Source of the DNA: Cytobacillus oceanisediminis
GTDB lineage: Bacteria; Bacillota; Bacilli; Bacillales; Cytobacillaceae
Direction of reading: 5' to 3'
DNA length: 64,000 bases
Assembly (NCBI RefSeq): GCF_007830235.1
Contig: NZ_VLKI01000003.1
Span: forward strand, 124,001 to 188,000
A program made the position numbers and the translations under genes. Position 1 is the first letter of the stretch; each line of letters begins with the position of its first letter. The notes below the pieces were generated by a model. The model saw only the letters and a program-made list of their open reading frames with translations, was not told where the DNA came from and did not search any database. Below, one piece after another: positions 35,271 to 45,602 of this stretch.

Positions 35271-35996
35271 ATGGAAAGATTGCAAAAAGTCATTGCCCAT
35301 GCAGGGTTTGCTTCACGAAGAAAAGCTGAGGAGCTTATGGCTGAGGGACGCGTAAAGGTAAACGGAAAAACAGTCAGAGAGTTGGGAGTGAAGGTGTCGC
35401 CATCTGATCGAATAGAAGTCGATGGAATCCCTGTAGAAAGGGAAGAGCCTGTATACTTTCTCCTTTATAAGCCGAGAGGTGTGATTTCAGCTGTATCCGA
35501 TGATAAGGGAAGGAAAGTTGTTACAGATTACTTTGAAGGAATAAAACAAAGAATTTATCCTGTAGGAAGGCTGGATTATGATACATCAGGCCTTCTGGTT
35601 CTTACCAATGATGGCGAGTTTGCAAATCTGTTAATGCATCCAAGCAATGAAATTGAGAAGGTGTATGTTGCCAAGGTGAAAGGAATTCCGTCCAGGGAAA
35701 GCATTAAGAGCCTTCAAAGAGGGATTGTATTAGAAGATGGAAAAACAGCTCCTGCAAGGACAAAGCTTTTATCAATGGACAAGAAAAAACAAACAGCCAT
35801 TATTGAGATTAGCATTCATGAAGGGCGCAACCGTCAGGTAAGAAGAATGTTTGAAGCGATAGGGCATCCTGTTCTGAAGCTTAAAAGAGAAAGATACGGA
35901 TTCCTGACTTTGCAGGGATTATCAGCTGGTGATGCAAGAGAATTAACAGCACATGAAGTGAAACAGCTTCGTGCACTTGCGATGAAGAAAAAGTAA
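35271..35996 (+). CDS. rluB: 23S rRNA pseudouridine synthase B
   Basis: Isomerises a uridine of 23S rRNA. The 241-residue protein has an N-terminal S4 RNA-binding domain (1-60) and a RsuA-family catalytic domain with GRLDYDTSGLLVLTNDG, Asp102 being the nucleophile. Ends with the EGRNRQVRRMFEAIGHPV motif. Called ypuL in B. subtilis, between spmB and resA, as here. Confidence 0.92.
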   Translation: MERLQKVIAHAGFASRRKAEELMAEGRVKVNGKTVRELGVKVSPSDRIEVDGIPVEREEPVYFLLYKPRGVISAVSDDKGRKVVTDYFEGIKQRIYPVGRLDYDTSGLLVLTNDGEFANLLMHPSNEIEKVYVAKVKGIPSRESIKSLQRGIVLEDGKTAPARTKLLSMDKKKQTAIIEISIHEGRNRQVRRMFEAIGHPVLKLKRERYGFLTLQGLSAGDARELTAHEVKQLRALAMKKK

Positions 35997-36050
35997 TAAA
36001 TAGCTGGTTAGCTTCGGAAAAATTCATAGAAGTGTCACAGTTACCTTCGA

Positions 36051-36087
36051 TTGTTAACAATGTCGGGATGTTGAAAAATGATATAAT
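36051..36087 (+). promoter_or_regulatory. Candidate resA promoter
   Basis: A perfect palindrome TTGTTAACAA (36051-36060) and a TATAAT (36082-36087) with no proper -35. A weak -35 with an upstream palindrome suits an activator such as ResD; this is inference. Confidence 0.35.
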
Positions 36088-36233
36088 AGTAAACAGCTGT
36101 GCAGGCAATTCATGAGCTTAAGTTGCTACATAGTACCTGATAAATTGTTATTAATGAAGAAATTTAATTTTTTAGACTCCTTTTCCCGTTTTGATTGAAT
36201 CGTTAAGGGGTTGGCTTAGGGAGGGAATTTTAT

Positions 36234-36755
36234 ATGAAAAAGAAGCGTCTGGTAATTAGAACAGTCATTCTGTTTGTCCTTGGTGCTGCCGTGGCATATA
36301 CCTTATACGCTAATTTTACAAAAGATCAGGTGCAAAAGGTCGCTGTCGGAGAAAAAGCGCCTGACTTTGTTCTGACAGATATGGATGGGGAAAAACACCG
36401 GCTTTCGGATTATGAAGGGCAAGGGGTTTTCCTGAACTTTTGGGGTACGTGGTGCAAGCCTTGTGAAAAAGAAATGCCATATATGAACAATCAATATAAA
36501 CAATTTAAAGACATGGGTGTTCAGGTGCTGGCAGTCAATGTAGGGGAAACCGAACTGGCAGTAAATAAATTTTCTGACCGTTACAATCTGTCGTTCCCAA
36601 TATTAATAGATGAAGGCCAGGTTCAATCAGCATATGGAATTAATCCTCTTCCTGCTACCTTTTTAATTGATAAAGAAGGAAAGGTGATCAAGTATATAAC
36701 AGGAGAGATGACTGAAGCGACGATTAAGGACTATATGGAACAGATTAAACCATAA
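36234..36755 (+). CDS. resA: Thiol-disulfide oxidoreductase ResA
   Basis: Membrane-anchored, outward-facing thioredoxin-like protein that reduces the CXXCH haem sites of apocytochrome c. The 173-residue product has one N-terminal anchor (7-25), active-site Cys74-Lys-Pro-Cys77 in WGTWCKPCEKE and the ResA-specific Glu80. First gene of resABC. SD GGGAGGG. Confidence 0.94.
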   Translation: MKKKRLVIRTVILFVLGAAVAYTLYANFTKDQVQKVAVGEKAPDFVLTDMDGEKHRLSDYEGQGVFLNFWGTWCKPCEKEMPYMNNQYKQFKDMGVQVLAVNVGETELAVNKFSDRYNLSFPILIDEGQVQSAYGINPLPATFLIDKEGKVIKYITGEMTEATIKDYMEQIKP

Positions 36756-36775
36756 GTTACGGGGAGTTTTTATAT

Positions 36776-38407
36776 ATGAAAGAGTTAAAATGCGACTGCG
36801 GCCATGTAAATCCGCATGGAACGGTTCTCTGTGAATCTTGCGGCAAGGTACTGGAAGAAAAAGAAAAAGATAAGAAACTTCTGGATATGCGATATGAAGG
36901 AAGTGCCCGCCGTTCGCAAACCTATAATAAAACGATTATTGATAAAATATGGAATTTCTTTTCATCCGTAAAAGTCGGGGTCTGGCTTATTGTAATTACA
37001 CTGGTTGCTTCAGCACTTGGCACGATCCTGCCCCAGGAAATGTATATTCCGCCGATTATGCCTGCTGCCGAGTATTACGAAGATCAGTATGGCTGGATAG
37101 GCAAGTTATACTATGATCTGGGATTCCATAATCTTTACAGCTCCTGGTGGTATCTTATTTTGATTGCCTCCATTGGAATATCGCTGGTAATATGCAGCCT
37201 TGACAGGGTTGTCCCTTTATACAGGGCTTTGAAGAAGCAGAGGGTCAGCCGGCACGAAAGCTATCTGCAGCGCCAAAGGGTTTTTGGAGTTTCAGAAGTT
37301 GAAGAAACAGACAAGGCTTTTTCAATGGCAAAAGAAAAATTAAAAGAAAAAAAATACAATATAAGAGAAGAAGATGGAAACCTTCTTGCCGAGAAAGGCC
37401 GTTTTTCAAGGTGGGGCCCATATGTTAACCATGTTGGACTTATCATATTTCTAATAGGCGGAATGCTGCGTTTTGTTCCTGGTATGTATGTAGATAAAAT
37501 TCTATGGATTCGGGAAGGCGAGACAAAAGTCATCCCTGAAACCAATGGAGAATACTACCTGAAGAATGATGCATTCATTCTTGAAGTGTACGATAAAGAG
37601 AAAGATAATGAAGTGTTTGGGGAAGCCATCGATAAAGCCGGTATGGTAGCCAAAAATTATCAGTCAAACGTCACTCTTTATAAAAAACAGGGTGATGCAG
37701 TTGCTGGGGAAGAGGCAGACCTAGAGAAAGTTAAGGACTATGAAATTAGAGTTAATGAGCCTCTTAAGTTTGAAAAATTTGCCTTATACCAAGTGGATTA
37801 CAAACTTGATGAATTAAATAAAATGTCTTTCGCCTTGACCAATAAACAAACGGGTGAAGAGTTTGGTGATTTAACAATTGATTTAAATGATCCTAAGGAT
37901 ATTTATGATCTCGGAAATGGATATAAAACCGAAATTGTCAGCTATTTCCCTGACTTTGAATTTGATGAAAACGGGGAGCCGGTTACAAAGTCAAGAATTC
38001 CTAATAATCCTGCCTTTGTTTTTAAGATGTTTACACCTGATAAGCCTGATGGTGAGATCAGTTTTGTTGCTATTAGGCAGACAATTGAGCCATTTGGCGA
38101 TAATGAATACAAGATGGCATTTAAAGGAGTAGATACTAAGAATGTATCGGCTCTGACGGTCCGGAAAGATTTGACTCTATGGATTATCGCATTGGGCGGT
38201 GCCATTTTCATGATTGGTGTTGCTCAGGGGTCTTACTGGAACCATCGCCGCATTTGGCTTCGCCGTGTTAATGGTGAAGTGTGGGTAGCCGGCCACACAA
38301 ATAAAAACTGGCATGGGCTTAAAAGGGAAATTGAAGCAGTTCTGGATGGAACCGGTATTAACGAACCTGAAGACCAGCTGCAAAATCAAAGTGAGAAGAA
38401 AAGCTAA
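36776..38407 (+). CDS. resB: Cytochrome c biogenesis protein ResB
   Basis: Haem-handling membrane subunit of System II cytochrome c maturation. The 543-residue protein starts with a short zinc-ribbon-like segment (CDCGHVNPHGTVLCESCG, 5-22), then three helices, a long extracytoplasmic domain, and a last helix (about 467-485) before a basic tail. Close to B. subtilis ResB along its length, including NKTIIDKIWNFFSSVKVG. Confidence 0.93.
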   Translation: MKELKCDCGHVNPHGTVLCESCGKVLEEKEKDKKLLDMRYEGSARRSQTYNKTIIDKIWNFFSSVKVGVWLIVITLVASALGTILPQEMYIPPIMPAAEYYEDQYGWIGKLYYDLGFHNLYSSWWYLILIASIGISLVICSLDRVVPLYRALKKQRVSRHESYLQRQRVFGVSEVEETDKAFSMAKEKLKEKKYNIREEDGNLLAEKGRFSRWGPYVNHVGLIIFLIGGMLRFVPGMYVDKILWIREGETKVIPETNGEYYLKNDAFILEVYDKEKDNEVFGEAIDKAGMVAKNYQSNVTLYKKQGDAVAGEEADLEKVKDYEIRVNEPLKFEKFALYQVDYKLDELNKMSFALTNKQTGEEFGDLTIDLNDPKDIYDLGNGYKTEIVSYFPDFEFDENGEPVTKSRIPNNPAFVFKMFTPDKPDGEISFVAIRQTIEPFGDNEYKMAFKGVDTKNVSALTVRKDLTLWIIALGGAIFMIGVAQGSYWNHRRIWLRRVNGEVWVAGHTNKNWHGLKREIEAVLDGTGINEPEDQLQNQSEKKS

Positions 38408-38419
38408 GGAGGAATCGGA

Positions 38420-39601
38420 GTGGTTAATTTAAGCAGCAATTTACTATATACAGCTTTTATCCTCTATTTAATTGCTACTGTCTTTTTTGCTGGCTCCATT
38501 AAAGATAAGAAAAACCCTAAAAAAGGGCCAAACAAGTCGGCAACTCTCGGACTATGGATATCTATAATTGGTTTTATTGCCCAGCTTGGATACTTTATTA
38601 CACGGTGGATTGCTGCCGGGCACGCGCCAGTCAGCAACTTATTTGAATTTACAACATTCTTTGGAATGTCGCTGGTAGGTGCATTTATTGTTATCTACCT
38701 AATTTATAAAACACCTATTTTGGGAGTTTTTACCCTTCCGGTAGCCTTGCTTATGATCGCGTATGCAAGCATGTTTCCCAGGGAAGTTTCACCGCTGATC
38801 CCGGCTTTGCAAAGTGACTGGCTCCATATACACGTCACAACTGCTGCCGTTGGGCAAGCTATTTTGGCTGTGAGTTTCGCAGCAGGAATTATTTATTTAG
38901 TAAAATCAGTTGATCAGACCAAACAAAGCAAACAGAGATTCTGGCTTGAAGCTGTTATGTTCGGATTGGTTTGTACACTTGGCTTTGTCATCATCAGCTC
39001 AACCTTCTCGGCTATGGGCTATAAAGCAGAATTTAATTGGATCGATAAGAACGGGCAGGAAGCCGTTCTTGAATATCATATGCCTGCTCTAACAGGTCCG
39101 AATGAGGGGCAGCTGCTGACAGAAGGGAAATTTGAACCATTAGCGGAAATGCCAGCAATAATTAATGCTAAAAAATTAAATACGGTTATATGGTCATTGA
39201 CTTCAGGAATCATTCTATATCTGCTTTTAAGAGCGATTCTCCGCAAACGGGTTGGTGCAGCGCTACAGCCTCTTGCGAAGAATATCAATCTTGACTTAGT
39301 GGACGAGATTGGCTATCGTTCCGTATTAATCGGATTTCCGGTATTTACGCTCGGAGCACTGATTTTTGCCATGATATGGGCACAGATTGCCTGGACACGT
39401 TTTTGGGGATGGGATCCGAAGGAAGTATGGGCGCTTATTACGTTCCTATTCTATGCAGCTTACCTTCATCTTCGCCTTTCTAAAGGCTGGCATGGTGAAA
39501 AGTCGGCCTGGCTTGCTGTAATAGGATTTATCATTATTATGTTCAATCTTGTTGCTGTTAACCTGGTCATTGCGGGTCTGCACTCCTATGCCGGATCATA
39601 A
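38420..39601 (+). CDS. resC: Cytochrome c biogenesis protein ResC
   Basis: CcsA-type partner of ResB that carries haem outward. The 393-residue protein has eight or more helices and the WWD-like motif [17 protein letters not shown] start 38420, 7 nt after AAGGAGG. A bidirectional-looking terminator and mobile repeat I lie between it and resD, so resDE may depend mainly on its own promoter here. Confidence 0.93.
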   Translation: MVNLSSNLLYTAFILYLIATVFFAGSIKDKKNPKKGPNKSATLGLWISIIGFIAQLGYFITRWIAAGHAPVSNLFEFTTFFGMSLVGAFIVIYLIYKTPILGVFTLPVALLMIAYASMFPREVSPLIPALQSDWLHIHVTTAAVGQAILAVSFAAGIIYLVKSVDQTKQSKQRFWLEAVMFGLVCTLGFVIISSTFSAMGYKAEFNWIDKNGQEAVLEYHMPALTGPNEGQLLTEGKFEPLAEMPAIINAKKLNTVIWSLTSGIILYLLLRAILRKRVGAALQPLAKNINLDLVDEIGYRSVLIGFPVFTLGALIFAMIWAQIAWTRFWGWDPKEVWALITFLFYAAYLHLRLSKGWHGEKSAWLAVIGFIIIMFNLVAVNLVIAGLHSYAGS

Positions 39602-39610
39602 TTGGAAAAT

Positions 39611-39645
39611 TTAAGCCTTCACTTCACTATAGTGAAGGCTTATTT
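39611..39645 (+). terminator. Terminator after resC
   Basis: An 11-bp perfect stem AAGCCTTCACT/AGTGAAGGCTT with loop TCACTAT; the tail ATTTAAAA is only moderately T-rich. Confidence 0.65.
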
Positions 39646-39671
39646 AAAACTTCATTTATTTCATTATTAAA

Positions 39672-39917
39672 GGCTCTTTTCTAAAAGATTGTTGTTTTTA
39701 AATAGAGTTTGTAAATAAAAACATTGATAAATAAGGTTGGTTGATTGGAGCGCAAGGTGCGAGACTCCAGCGGGAGGAGTGGGACAGGTGAGACCCCACA
39801 GGTGCTGTGCACCGAGGATGCTCACCGCCCGCCACGCGGTTCGCTGAGCATCCTGGAGCGGAAATCAACCTCTCCTCATTACTTGTTTAAAAAGCAACAA
39901 AGTTTGCGAAAAAAGCC
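39672..39917 (+). mobile_element. MITE-like repeat, copy I, type-2 ends, 8-bp TSD
   Basis: A 246-bp copy with the same termini as copy G (GGCTCTTTTCTAAAAGATTG; right AAGCAACAAAGTTTGCG to AAGCC). Perfect 8-bp duplication TTATTAAA (39664-39671 and 39918-39925). Core stems: GGTTGATT/AATCAACC, GGTGAG/CTCACC, GGTGC-TGT-GCACC, AGGATGCTC/GAGCATCCT. It separates resC from resD. Confidence 0.92.
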
Positions 39918-39945
39918 TTATTAAATCACTAGGGGGATTTGTGAA

Positions 39946-40662
39946 ATGGAAAACGAAGTAAAGATTTTAGTTGTGGATGATGAGGAAAGAATTCGCCGAT
40001 TATTAAAAATGTATCTTGAACGCGAAAATTATACAATTGATGAAGCAGAAGATGGAAATCAGGCTTTATCAAAGGCATTGGCTAACGATTATGATGTCAT
40101 TCTTCTTGACTTAATGATGCCTGGCAAAGATGGGATTGAAGTATGCAGGGATCTTAGAGAAAAAAAAGCTACTCCTGTTATCATGCTGACAGCCAAGGGT
40201 GAAGAGGTTAACCGTGTTCAGGGGTTTGAAGTAGGAACTGATGATTATATTGTAAAACCGTTCAGTCCAAGGGAAGTTGTTTTGCGCGTAAAGGCCTTAT
40301 TGCGCAGATCTTCCAAAACGACTTACCTTCAAACAGAAACCACAGCCAAAGATGTCATCGTGTTTCCGCATTTAACAATTGATAATGATGCCCACAGAGT
40401 ATTGGCTGATGGGAAAGAAGTAAGTTTGACTCCAAAAGAATATGAATTGCTGTACTTTCTTGCGAAGGCACCAGATAAGGTCTTTGACCGTGAGCAGCTG
40501 TTAAAAGAAGTATGGCACTATGAATTTTTTGGGGATTTAAGAACAGTGGATACCCATGTGAAACGCTTGCGTGAAAAGCTCAACAAAGTTTCCGAGCAGG
40601 CTGCCCGAATGATTGTGACAGTATGGGGCGTGGGCTATAAGTTCGAGGTTGTCAATGAATGA
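39946..40662 (+). CDS. resD: Response regulator ResD
   Basis: OmpR-family regulator of respiration and anaerobic genes. The 238-residue protein has a receiver domain with DDE (11-13), phospho-acceptor Asp55 (ILLDLMMPG) and Lys105 region (VKPFSPREV), and a winged-helix output domain ending in [14 protein letters not shown] and WGVGYKFE. ResE overlaps it by 4 nt. Its leader contains the right flank of repeat I. Confidence 0.94.
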   Translation: MENEVKILVVDDEERIRRLLKMYLERENYTIDEAEDGNQALSKALANDYDVILLDLMMPGKDGIEVCRDLREKKATPVIMLTAKGEEVNRVQGFEVGTDDYIVKPFSPREVVLRVKALLRRSSKTTYLQTETTAKDVIVFPHLTIDNDAHRVLADGKEVSLTPKEYELLYFLAKAPDKVFDREQLLKEVWHYEFFGDLRTVDTHVKRLREKLNKVSEQAARMIVTVWGVGYKFEVVNE

Positions 40663-42443
40663 TGCTCTGGCGGAGTGTAGTAGGTAAGCTTTGGGGTACA
40701 ATTCTCTTATTGGTTTCCTTTGTATTGCTAATATTAACGGTGATGCTGCTGGAGTTTTTTGAGAATTACCATATAAATGAAACAGAAAAAGGGCTGACCA
40801 ATACAGCTCATAAAATTACCAGGATATTGAAAGAGCATGACCGGGATGTTGGTTTGGAAATTTCCTGGGAGCTCGTTGATGATGTTACAAAAGTCGTCAT
40901 CATCAATACACCATCAGAATATTATTATTCTCCCAACCATACAGATTCATTGAAACTGCCGGTTTCTTATTTGACAGAGGAGAAAGACTTAAAAGAAGTC
41001 CTTACGAAAAATAAAACGGTTAAGAAAGTATCATCCGTCAATCCCGAATATACGGATGCAGCCGCTGATGATGAAAGCAGGATTCTGATTATAGGTGTCC
41101 CGCTTGAATTGGGTAACAGCAATGGAGCAGTTTTTATCTACCAGTCTATTGAGGTTATGCAGGAAACCACAAGATCAACAACAAAATTCATTTTGCTTGC
41201 TGCGGGTGTTGCGATCATCTTAACGACGATTTTTGCTTTTTTCTTATCAACAAGAATTAACGCTCCGCTCAGAAAGATGAAAGAGGCTGCTTTTGAGGTG
41301 GCAAGAGGAAAGTTTGATACAAAAGTTCCGATTCTAACGCATGATGAAATTGGTGAATTAGCTACCGCATTTAATCAAATGGGCAGACAGCTGAAATTTA
41401 ATATGAATGCCCTTAGCCAGGAAAAAGAACAGCTTGCAAGCATTCTAAGTGGTATGGCCGATGGTGTTATCACGTTTAATAGAGATGGTACCATTCTCAT
41501 AACAAATCCTCCTGCAGAGCGCTTTTTACAAAGCTGGTTCTACGAGCAGGGTGAGGCTGATAAGAATACAGAGGCTGTTCCATCCAAAGTAATGGAGCTT
41601 TTTCAGCTGGCTGTTAACACGGAAAAAGAGCAGATCGGGGAAATCTCCATTCAAGGCCGTTCCTGGGTGATTATTGTAAGCCCTTTGTATAATAACAAGT
41701 TTATACGAGGCGCTGTCGCAGTAATCAGGGATATGACGGAAGAACGGAAACTTGATAAACTCCGCAATGATTTCATTGCGAATGTTTCACATGAATTAAG
41801 GACGCCTATTTCCATGATGCAGGGATATAGTGAGGCAATCGTTGATGATATTGCCGGAACGGATGAAGAGAAAAAAGAAATGGCAAGTGTCATTTATGAT
41901 GAATCCTTAAGAATGGGACGGCTTGTAAATGAACTTCTTGACCTCGCTAGAATGGAAGCGGGGCATATTCAACTGACAATGGAAGAAATAGAAGTGAATT
42001 CTTACCTGCAAAGGATCATCCGGAAATTTCAAGGCCTGGCAAAAGATAAAGATATCAGCCTTGAATTTGATTTGAAGAGCAAAGAAACGTTTATACCTTT
42101 TGATCCGGACAGGATTGAACAGGTAATGACGAACCTGATCGACAATGCTATCCGCCACACACCAGAGAATGGCCAAGTTAAAGTAACGGAACACAGCGAC
42201 GAGCGCGGATTGTTTATTGAAGTCAAAGACTCAGGATCAGGCATACCTGAAGATGATCTGCCATTTGTCTTTGAACGCTTTTACAAAGCAGATAAAGCAA
42301 GGACCAGAGGGCGATCGGGAACCGGACTTGGACTGGCTATCGCAAAAAATATTATTGAGGCACACAAAGGCCATATTACCGTTCAAAGCAAGCTTGGACA
42401 AGGTACGACATTTTCTATTTTTATTCCTCGAAATGAAGGATGA
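40659..42443 (+). CDS. resE: Sensor histidine kinase ResE
   Basis: Membrane kinase paired with ResD. The 594-residue protein has TM1 (12-32), an extracytoplasmic region, TM2 (178-198), HAMP (199-250), a PAS domain (about 258-365), the DHp helix with His378 ([10 protein letters not shown]), and a HATPase domain with N ([11 protein letters not shown]), G1 (DSGSGIP) and G2 ([12 protein letters not shown]) boxes. The PAS domain is thought to sense redox or NO signals. ATGA overlap with resD. Confidence 0.94.
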   Translation: MMLWRSVVGKLWGTILLLVSFVLLILTVMLLEFFENYHINETEKGLTNTAHKITRILKEHDRDVGLEISWELVDDVTKVVIINTPSEYYYSPNHTDSLKLPVSYLTEEKDLKEVLTKNKTVKKVSSVNPEYTDAAADDESRILIIGVPLELGNSNGAVFIYQSIEVMQETTRSTTKFILLAAGVAIILTTIFAFFLSTRINAPLRKMKEAAFEVARGKFDTKVPILTHDEIGELATAFNQMGRQLKFNMNALSQEKEQLASILSGMADGVITFNRDGTILITNPPAERFLQSWFYEQGEADKNTEAVPSKVMELFQLAVNTEKEQIGEISIQGRSWVIIVSPLYNNKFIRGAVAVIRDMTEERKLDKLRNDFIANVSHELRTPISMMQGYSEAIVDDIAGTDEEKKEMASVIYDESLRMGRLVNELLDLARMEAGHIQLTMEEIEVNSYLQRIIRKFQGLAKDKDISLEFDLKSKETFIPFDPDRIEQVMTNLIDNAIRHTPENGQVKVTEHSDERGLFIEVKDSGSGIPEDDLPFVFERFYKADKARTRGRSGTGLGLAIAKNIIEAHKGHITVQSKLGQGTTFSIFIPRNEG

Positions 42444-42527
42444 AATCGAAAAATGTGCCGATTCTTCTTGATTCACGGGAAACATTTGCAGAACATTAAA
42501 ACATCTGAAAATATATAGAATTCTTGG

Positions 42528-42562
42528 GGAAGGAGATATCCGAAATATCCTTCCTTTTTTTT
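42528..42562 (+). terminator. Terminator after resE
   Basis: GGAAGG(AG)ATAT pairs with ATATCCTTCC, loop about five bases, then TTTTTTTT. Confidence 0.85.
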
Positions 42563-42584
42563 ATGAATAATAATATAGTTAAAT

Positions 42585-42611
42585 TGTAACTTTTTTTAGA
42601 GAGATAACGAC
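42585..42611 (+). promoter_or_regulatory. Autoregulatory SigX-type promoter
   Basis: TGTAAC, exactly 17 nt, CGAC. This is the published SigX recognition pattern for B. subtilis and lies 28 nt before the sigX ATG. Confidence 0.78.
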
Positions 42612-42638
42612 TATTTTATTGAACGGGGAGGGGAATCC

Positions 42639-43190
42639 ATGGACTCCGTTTTTGATGAACTTTATAAAAAATACCATCATGACGTATTTCAATTTCTTTT
42701 TTATATGGTCAAAAACAAGGAACTGGCTGAGGACCTGGTCCAAGAAGTCTATATAAGAGTATTAAAATCGTACGAACGTTTTGAAGGAAAAAGCAGCGAA
42801 AAAACATGGCTTTTTTCGATTGCTCGCAATGTTGCCATAGATTCCTTCCGCAAACATAAAGGGTGGAAGCAAAGGATAATGGAGAAATTTGACTGGTCGA
42901 CCCAGCAGGTAAAGGATGAGCTTCCCCTGCCGGAAGAAATCGCCATGCAAAGGGAAGAAATTCAACTTATATATCGATGCCTCGATTTGTGCACAGTTGA
43001 CCAGCGGCTGGTTATCATTATGAGATATATTCATGAACTTACGATTACTGAGACAGCCGATGCATTAGGCTGGACTGAAAGCAAAGTTAAGACAACTCAG
43101 CATAGAGCATTAAAGGTTTTGAAAAAGTATATGGAAGACATAATGGAAAAGGAGGGGATGAATAATGAGGAAGTCAAAGTGGAGCGATGA
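42639..43190 (+). CDS. sigX: ECF sigma factor SigX
   Basis: Extracytoplasmic-function sigma factor for envelope modification genes. The 183-residue product has region 2 (AEDLVQEVYIRVLKSYERFEG) and region 4 (LTITETADALGWTESKVKTTQHRALKVL). SD GGGGAGGGG. An apparent self-dependent promoter precedes it; the anti-sigma gene overlaps its end by 26 nt. Confidence 0.93.
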   Translation: MDSVFDELYKKYHHDVFQFLFYMVKNKELAEDLVQEVYIRVLKSYERFEGKSSEKTWLFSIARNVAIDSFRKHKGWKQRIMEKFDWSTQQVKDELPLPEEIAMQREEIQLIYRCLDLCTVDQRLVIIMRYIHELTITETADALGWTESKVKTTQHRALKVLKKYMEDIMEKEGMNNEEVKVER

Positions 43191-44430
43191 GCAGCTGGAA
43201 GAATTATTAGGCCAAATGCCCAAAATAAAAGATAACCGTGATCCAAGCGAAATCTATCAAAACATTGAAATGAAGATCGGGAAACAAAAACAAAAAACAT
43301 GGATCCTGCCTGCTGCAGCGGCAGCCGCTGCCTTGCTTCTATTTTTTATTCTTGCCCCAAGCCTTATGAATTGGCAGGAGTCTGCCGATAAGTCAGTCGA
43401 GATCAAAGCCGATAAATCCTCATCATCTGCAGAGATTGCCAGTGAAAATAACACTTTTGAAGCCAATGATAATAAGGCTGAATTAAAAGCAAAGGAAGAA
43501 ATTGGCGGGGACAAAGCTGAACAATTTGATGATGCTTCTAAAAATAATGGGGAAACAGAACCAAATGATCAAATCAGCTTGCAATCTGTATCTGCTGATA
43601 CGAGTGCAACTGCTGTTTATGAGGAAGATTTGGCCGGGAAAGAAGTATTAACGTATGCTATTCCGGATCAGACTGCTCAAAACATCGTTCCGGTCAGTGT
43701 TCTGGTTGAAGAGGATCCCGCTAAATCCAAGTTCGACTTATTCGAAGAGAACATGAGCAGGCTAACTGAAGAGGAATGGGGACTAACCGATTATTATCCA
43801 CTAAAAGCAAGCTTTAGCTATGACCAGGAAAATAGAACATTAACAGTCGATGTACCAGAGGATCACCCTTACAGTATCTCCTCTACTACTGAACTGCTGC
43901 TTGAAAAGGTTCTTGGAAATGTTATGCATAATCTTGATATAGAAAAGGTTAACCTGACAACCGAGGGACATGATGGCATTGAATTTAGCCATTTTGGATA
44001 TAGAGAAAACTTTGTGCCTGAAATAGGCACTGGAAACTTAATATATTATTTTCTGTATCCAAATGGAACGGAATCCAAGCCCTTCATGGTTCCACTAAGG
44101 GAAAAGCTCAATTCTATCAAAGATGCTCTAAGGGCTATGAAGGAGAATCGTGTTGAAGACAATTTGCAGGCATCCATTCCTGAAGATATCAATTTTGAAA
44201 CAGAGGAAATACAGGAACGGAAGCTGCTGATCCGCTTCGAAAATGAATCGGAAATTATTGATAATGAACCAACACTCCATGCCATAGAAGCGATATTGCT
44301 GACTGCAAAGGAGTTTAACTTTGAGACAGTTAAGCTGGAAAATGCTGATGTTGATAAAATTGGCAACTTTGATCTTTCTAATGAATTAAAAGTGCCGGTG
44401 GCGGCAAATAAACGTGAATTGCTAAATTAA
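43165..44430 (+). CDS. rsiX: Anti-sigma X factor RsiX
   Basis: Membrane anti-sigma factor holding SigX. The 421-residue protein has a short cytoplasmic N-terminus (1-45), one membrane helix (46-66), a Ser/Glu/Asn-rich linker (70-135) and a large extracytoplasmic domain with a GerMN-like repeat pattern. Start ATG 43165 follows GGAGGGG. Translational overlap with sigX keeps the two in balance. A strong terminator follows. Confidence 0.9.
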   Translation: MRKSKWSDEQLEELLGQMPKIKDNRDPSEIYQNIEMKIGKQKQKTWILPAAAAAAALLLFFILAPSLMNWQESADKSVEIKADKSSSSAEIASENNTFEANDNKAELKAKEEIGGDKAEQFDDASKNNGETEPNDQISLQSVSADTSATAVYEEDLAGKEVLTYAIPDQTAQNIVPVSVLVEEDPAKSKFDLFEENMSRLTEEEWGLTDYYPLKASFSYDQENRTLTVDVPEDHPYSISSTTELLLEKVLGNVMHNLDIEKVNLTTEGHDGIEFSHFGYRENFVPEIGTGNLIYYFLYPNGTESKPFMVPLREKLNSIKDALRAMKENRVEDNLQASIPEDINFETEEIQERKLLIRFENESEIIDNEPTLHAIEAILLTAKEFNFETVKLENADVDKIGNFDLSNELKVPVAANKRELLN

Positions 44431-44463
44431 AAAAGACGGCCCATTGAGGCCGTCTTTATTTTT
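44431..44463 (+). terminator. Terminator after rsiX
   Basis: AAAGACGGCC/GGCCGTCTTT, loop CATTGA, then ATTTTT. Confidence 0.9.
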
Positions 44464-44657
44464 GTAAACTCGAAAATTTCCTCCTTTTGCATAAAAAACC
44501 TCAGGCAGGAAGTATACTAACAAATGTGCTTTTGGAACCAAAATTTCGGTTCTAAAAAAGTACAAGCTGTCATAGGGTGAAAAAGAGAGCGTCTGAGGAT
44601 ATTCAGATGGCTCAAAATTCAGCTAGTGATTCAAGCTAACAATTTAGGAGGAAAAGA

Positions 44658-45602
44658 ATGAGGGATTACATAAGACGTTTCTTTATTGCAGGGATAATGG
44701 CTCTTTGTGTAGGTCTATTATTTCTGGGAGGGAAGCATTCTAAAGCTGCAGAACTTAATGTTGAAGAGCTTACACAGGACTGGATGTGGCCTGCAGATGG
44801 TGTAATTACAGATACTTTTGGGACAAGGCGTGGCCATCATAAGGGAATCGATATTGCTGCCGAATCCGGCTCGCCAGTATATGCTGTCGACTCCGGAATG
44901 GTATCAAAATCGTATTACTCGCAAACTTATGGACATGTTATTTTTATTAAGCACAGCAACCAAACGGAAACCGTTTATGCACATATGAACGAGCGCTTGG
45001 CTGGTAAAGGGCAACAAGTTAGTCAGGGCCAAAAAATAGGAACAATGGGGAGCACCGGTGACTCTTCCGGAGTGCATCTCCACTTTGAAATACATAAACG
45101 AGAATGGACAGTTGATAAAGAAAATGCGGTCGATCCTTTTGTCGCTTTTGGCAGGGAAGAAATTGGACAACCCGTGTATGCAACATTAAATGAAAAAAGT
45201 GCGCAGGAAGTATCTGCTCAAATATCTCAGCTTGGACCAGGGCAGACGCGAATACAGGACCACTCATCTGTAAATGCTGAAATAGCTGAACCAGTTCAGG
45301 GCGAAGAGGCGATGCATATGGTACAGCCGGGTGAAACATTATGGGAAATTGCAGAGGTATATAATTTATCAGTTAACGAAATTGCGAGTGTGAATAATAT
45401 TCAACAAAATAAAATTGTTTCTGGCCAAAAACTAAGAATTAAATTAGAAAACTATGAGCAATATGCTGTGAAAAAAGGTGACACCCTTACAGCCATTGCA
45501 AATAAATATCAAACTACAGCAAAAGCAATCAAGGAAATGAACAAACTGGATGCGGATGTCATTAAAGTTGGACAATTGCTAATAATCCGCCAAAATGAAT
45601 AG
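44658..45602 (+). CDS. Secreted M23 endopeptidase with two LysM domains
   Basis: A 314-residue exported cell-wall hydrolase. Signal peptide 1-31 (cleavage near SKAAEL), then a LytM/M23 zinc peptidase: His61 and Asp65 (HKGID), and His140-Leu-His142 (HLHFEI). Two C-terminal LysM modules (about 221-265 and 270-313) bind peptidoglycan. The order peptidase-then-LysM is unlike B. subtilis LytH as I recall it. SD AGGAGGAAA. A GGAACC..GGTTC hairpin (44537-44555) in the leader may be regulatory. Substrate linkage not predictable. Confidence 0.88.
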   Translation: MRDYIRRFFIAGIMALCVGLLFLGGKHSKAAELNVEELTQDWMWPADGVITDTFGTRRGHHKGIDIAAESGSPVYAVDSGMVSKSYYSQTYGHVIFIKHSNQTETVYAHMNERLAGKGQQVSQGQKIGTMGSTGDSSGVHLHFEIHKREWTVDKENAVDPFVAFGREEIGQPVYATLNEKSAQEVSAQISQLGPGQTRIQDHSSVNAEIAEPVQGEEAMHMVQPGETLWEIAEVYNLSVNEIASVNNIQQNKIVSGQKLRIKLENYEQYAVKKGDTLTAIANKYQTTAKAIKEMNKLDADVIKVGQLLIIRQNE

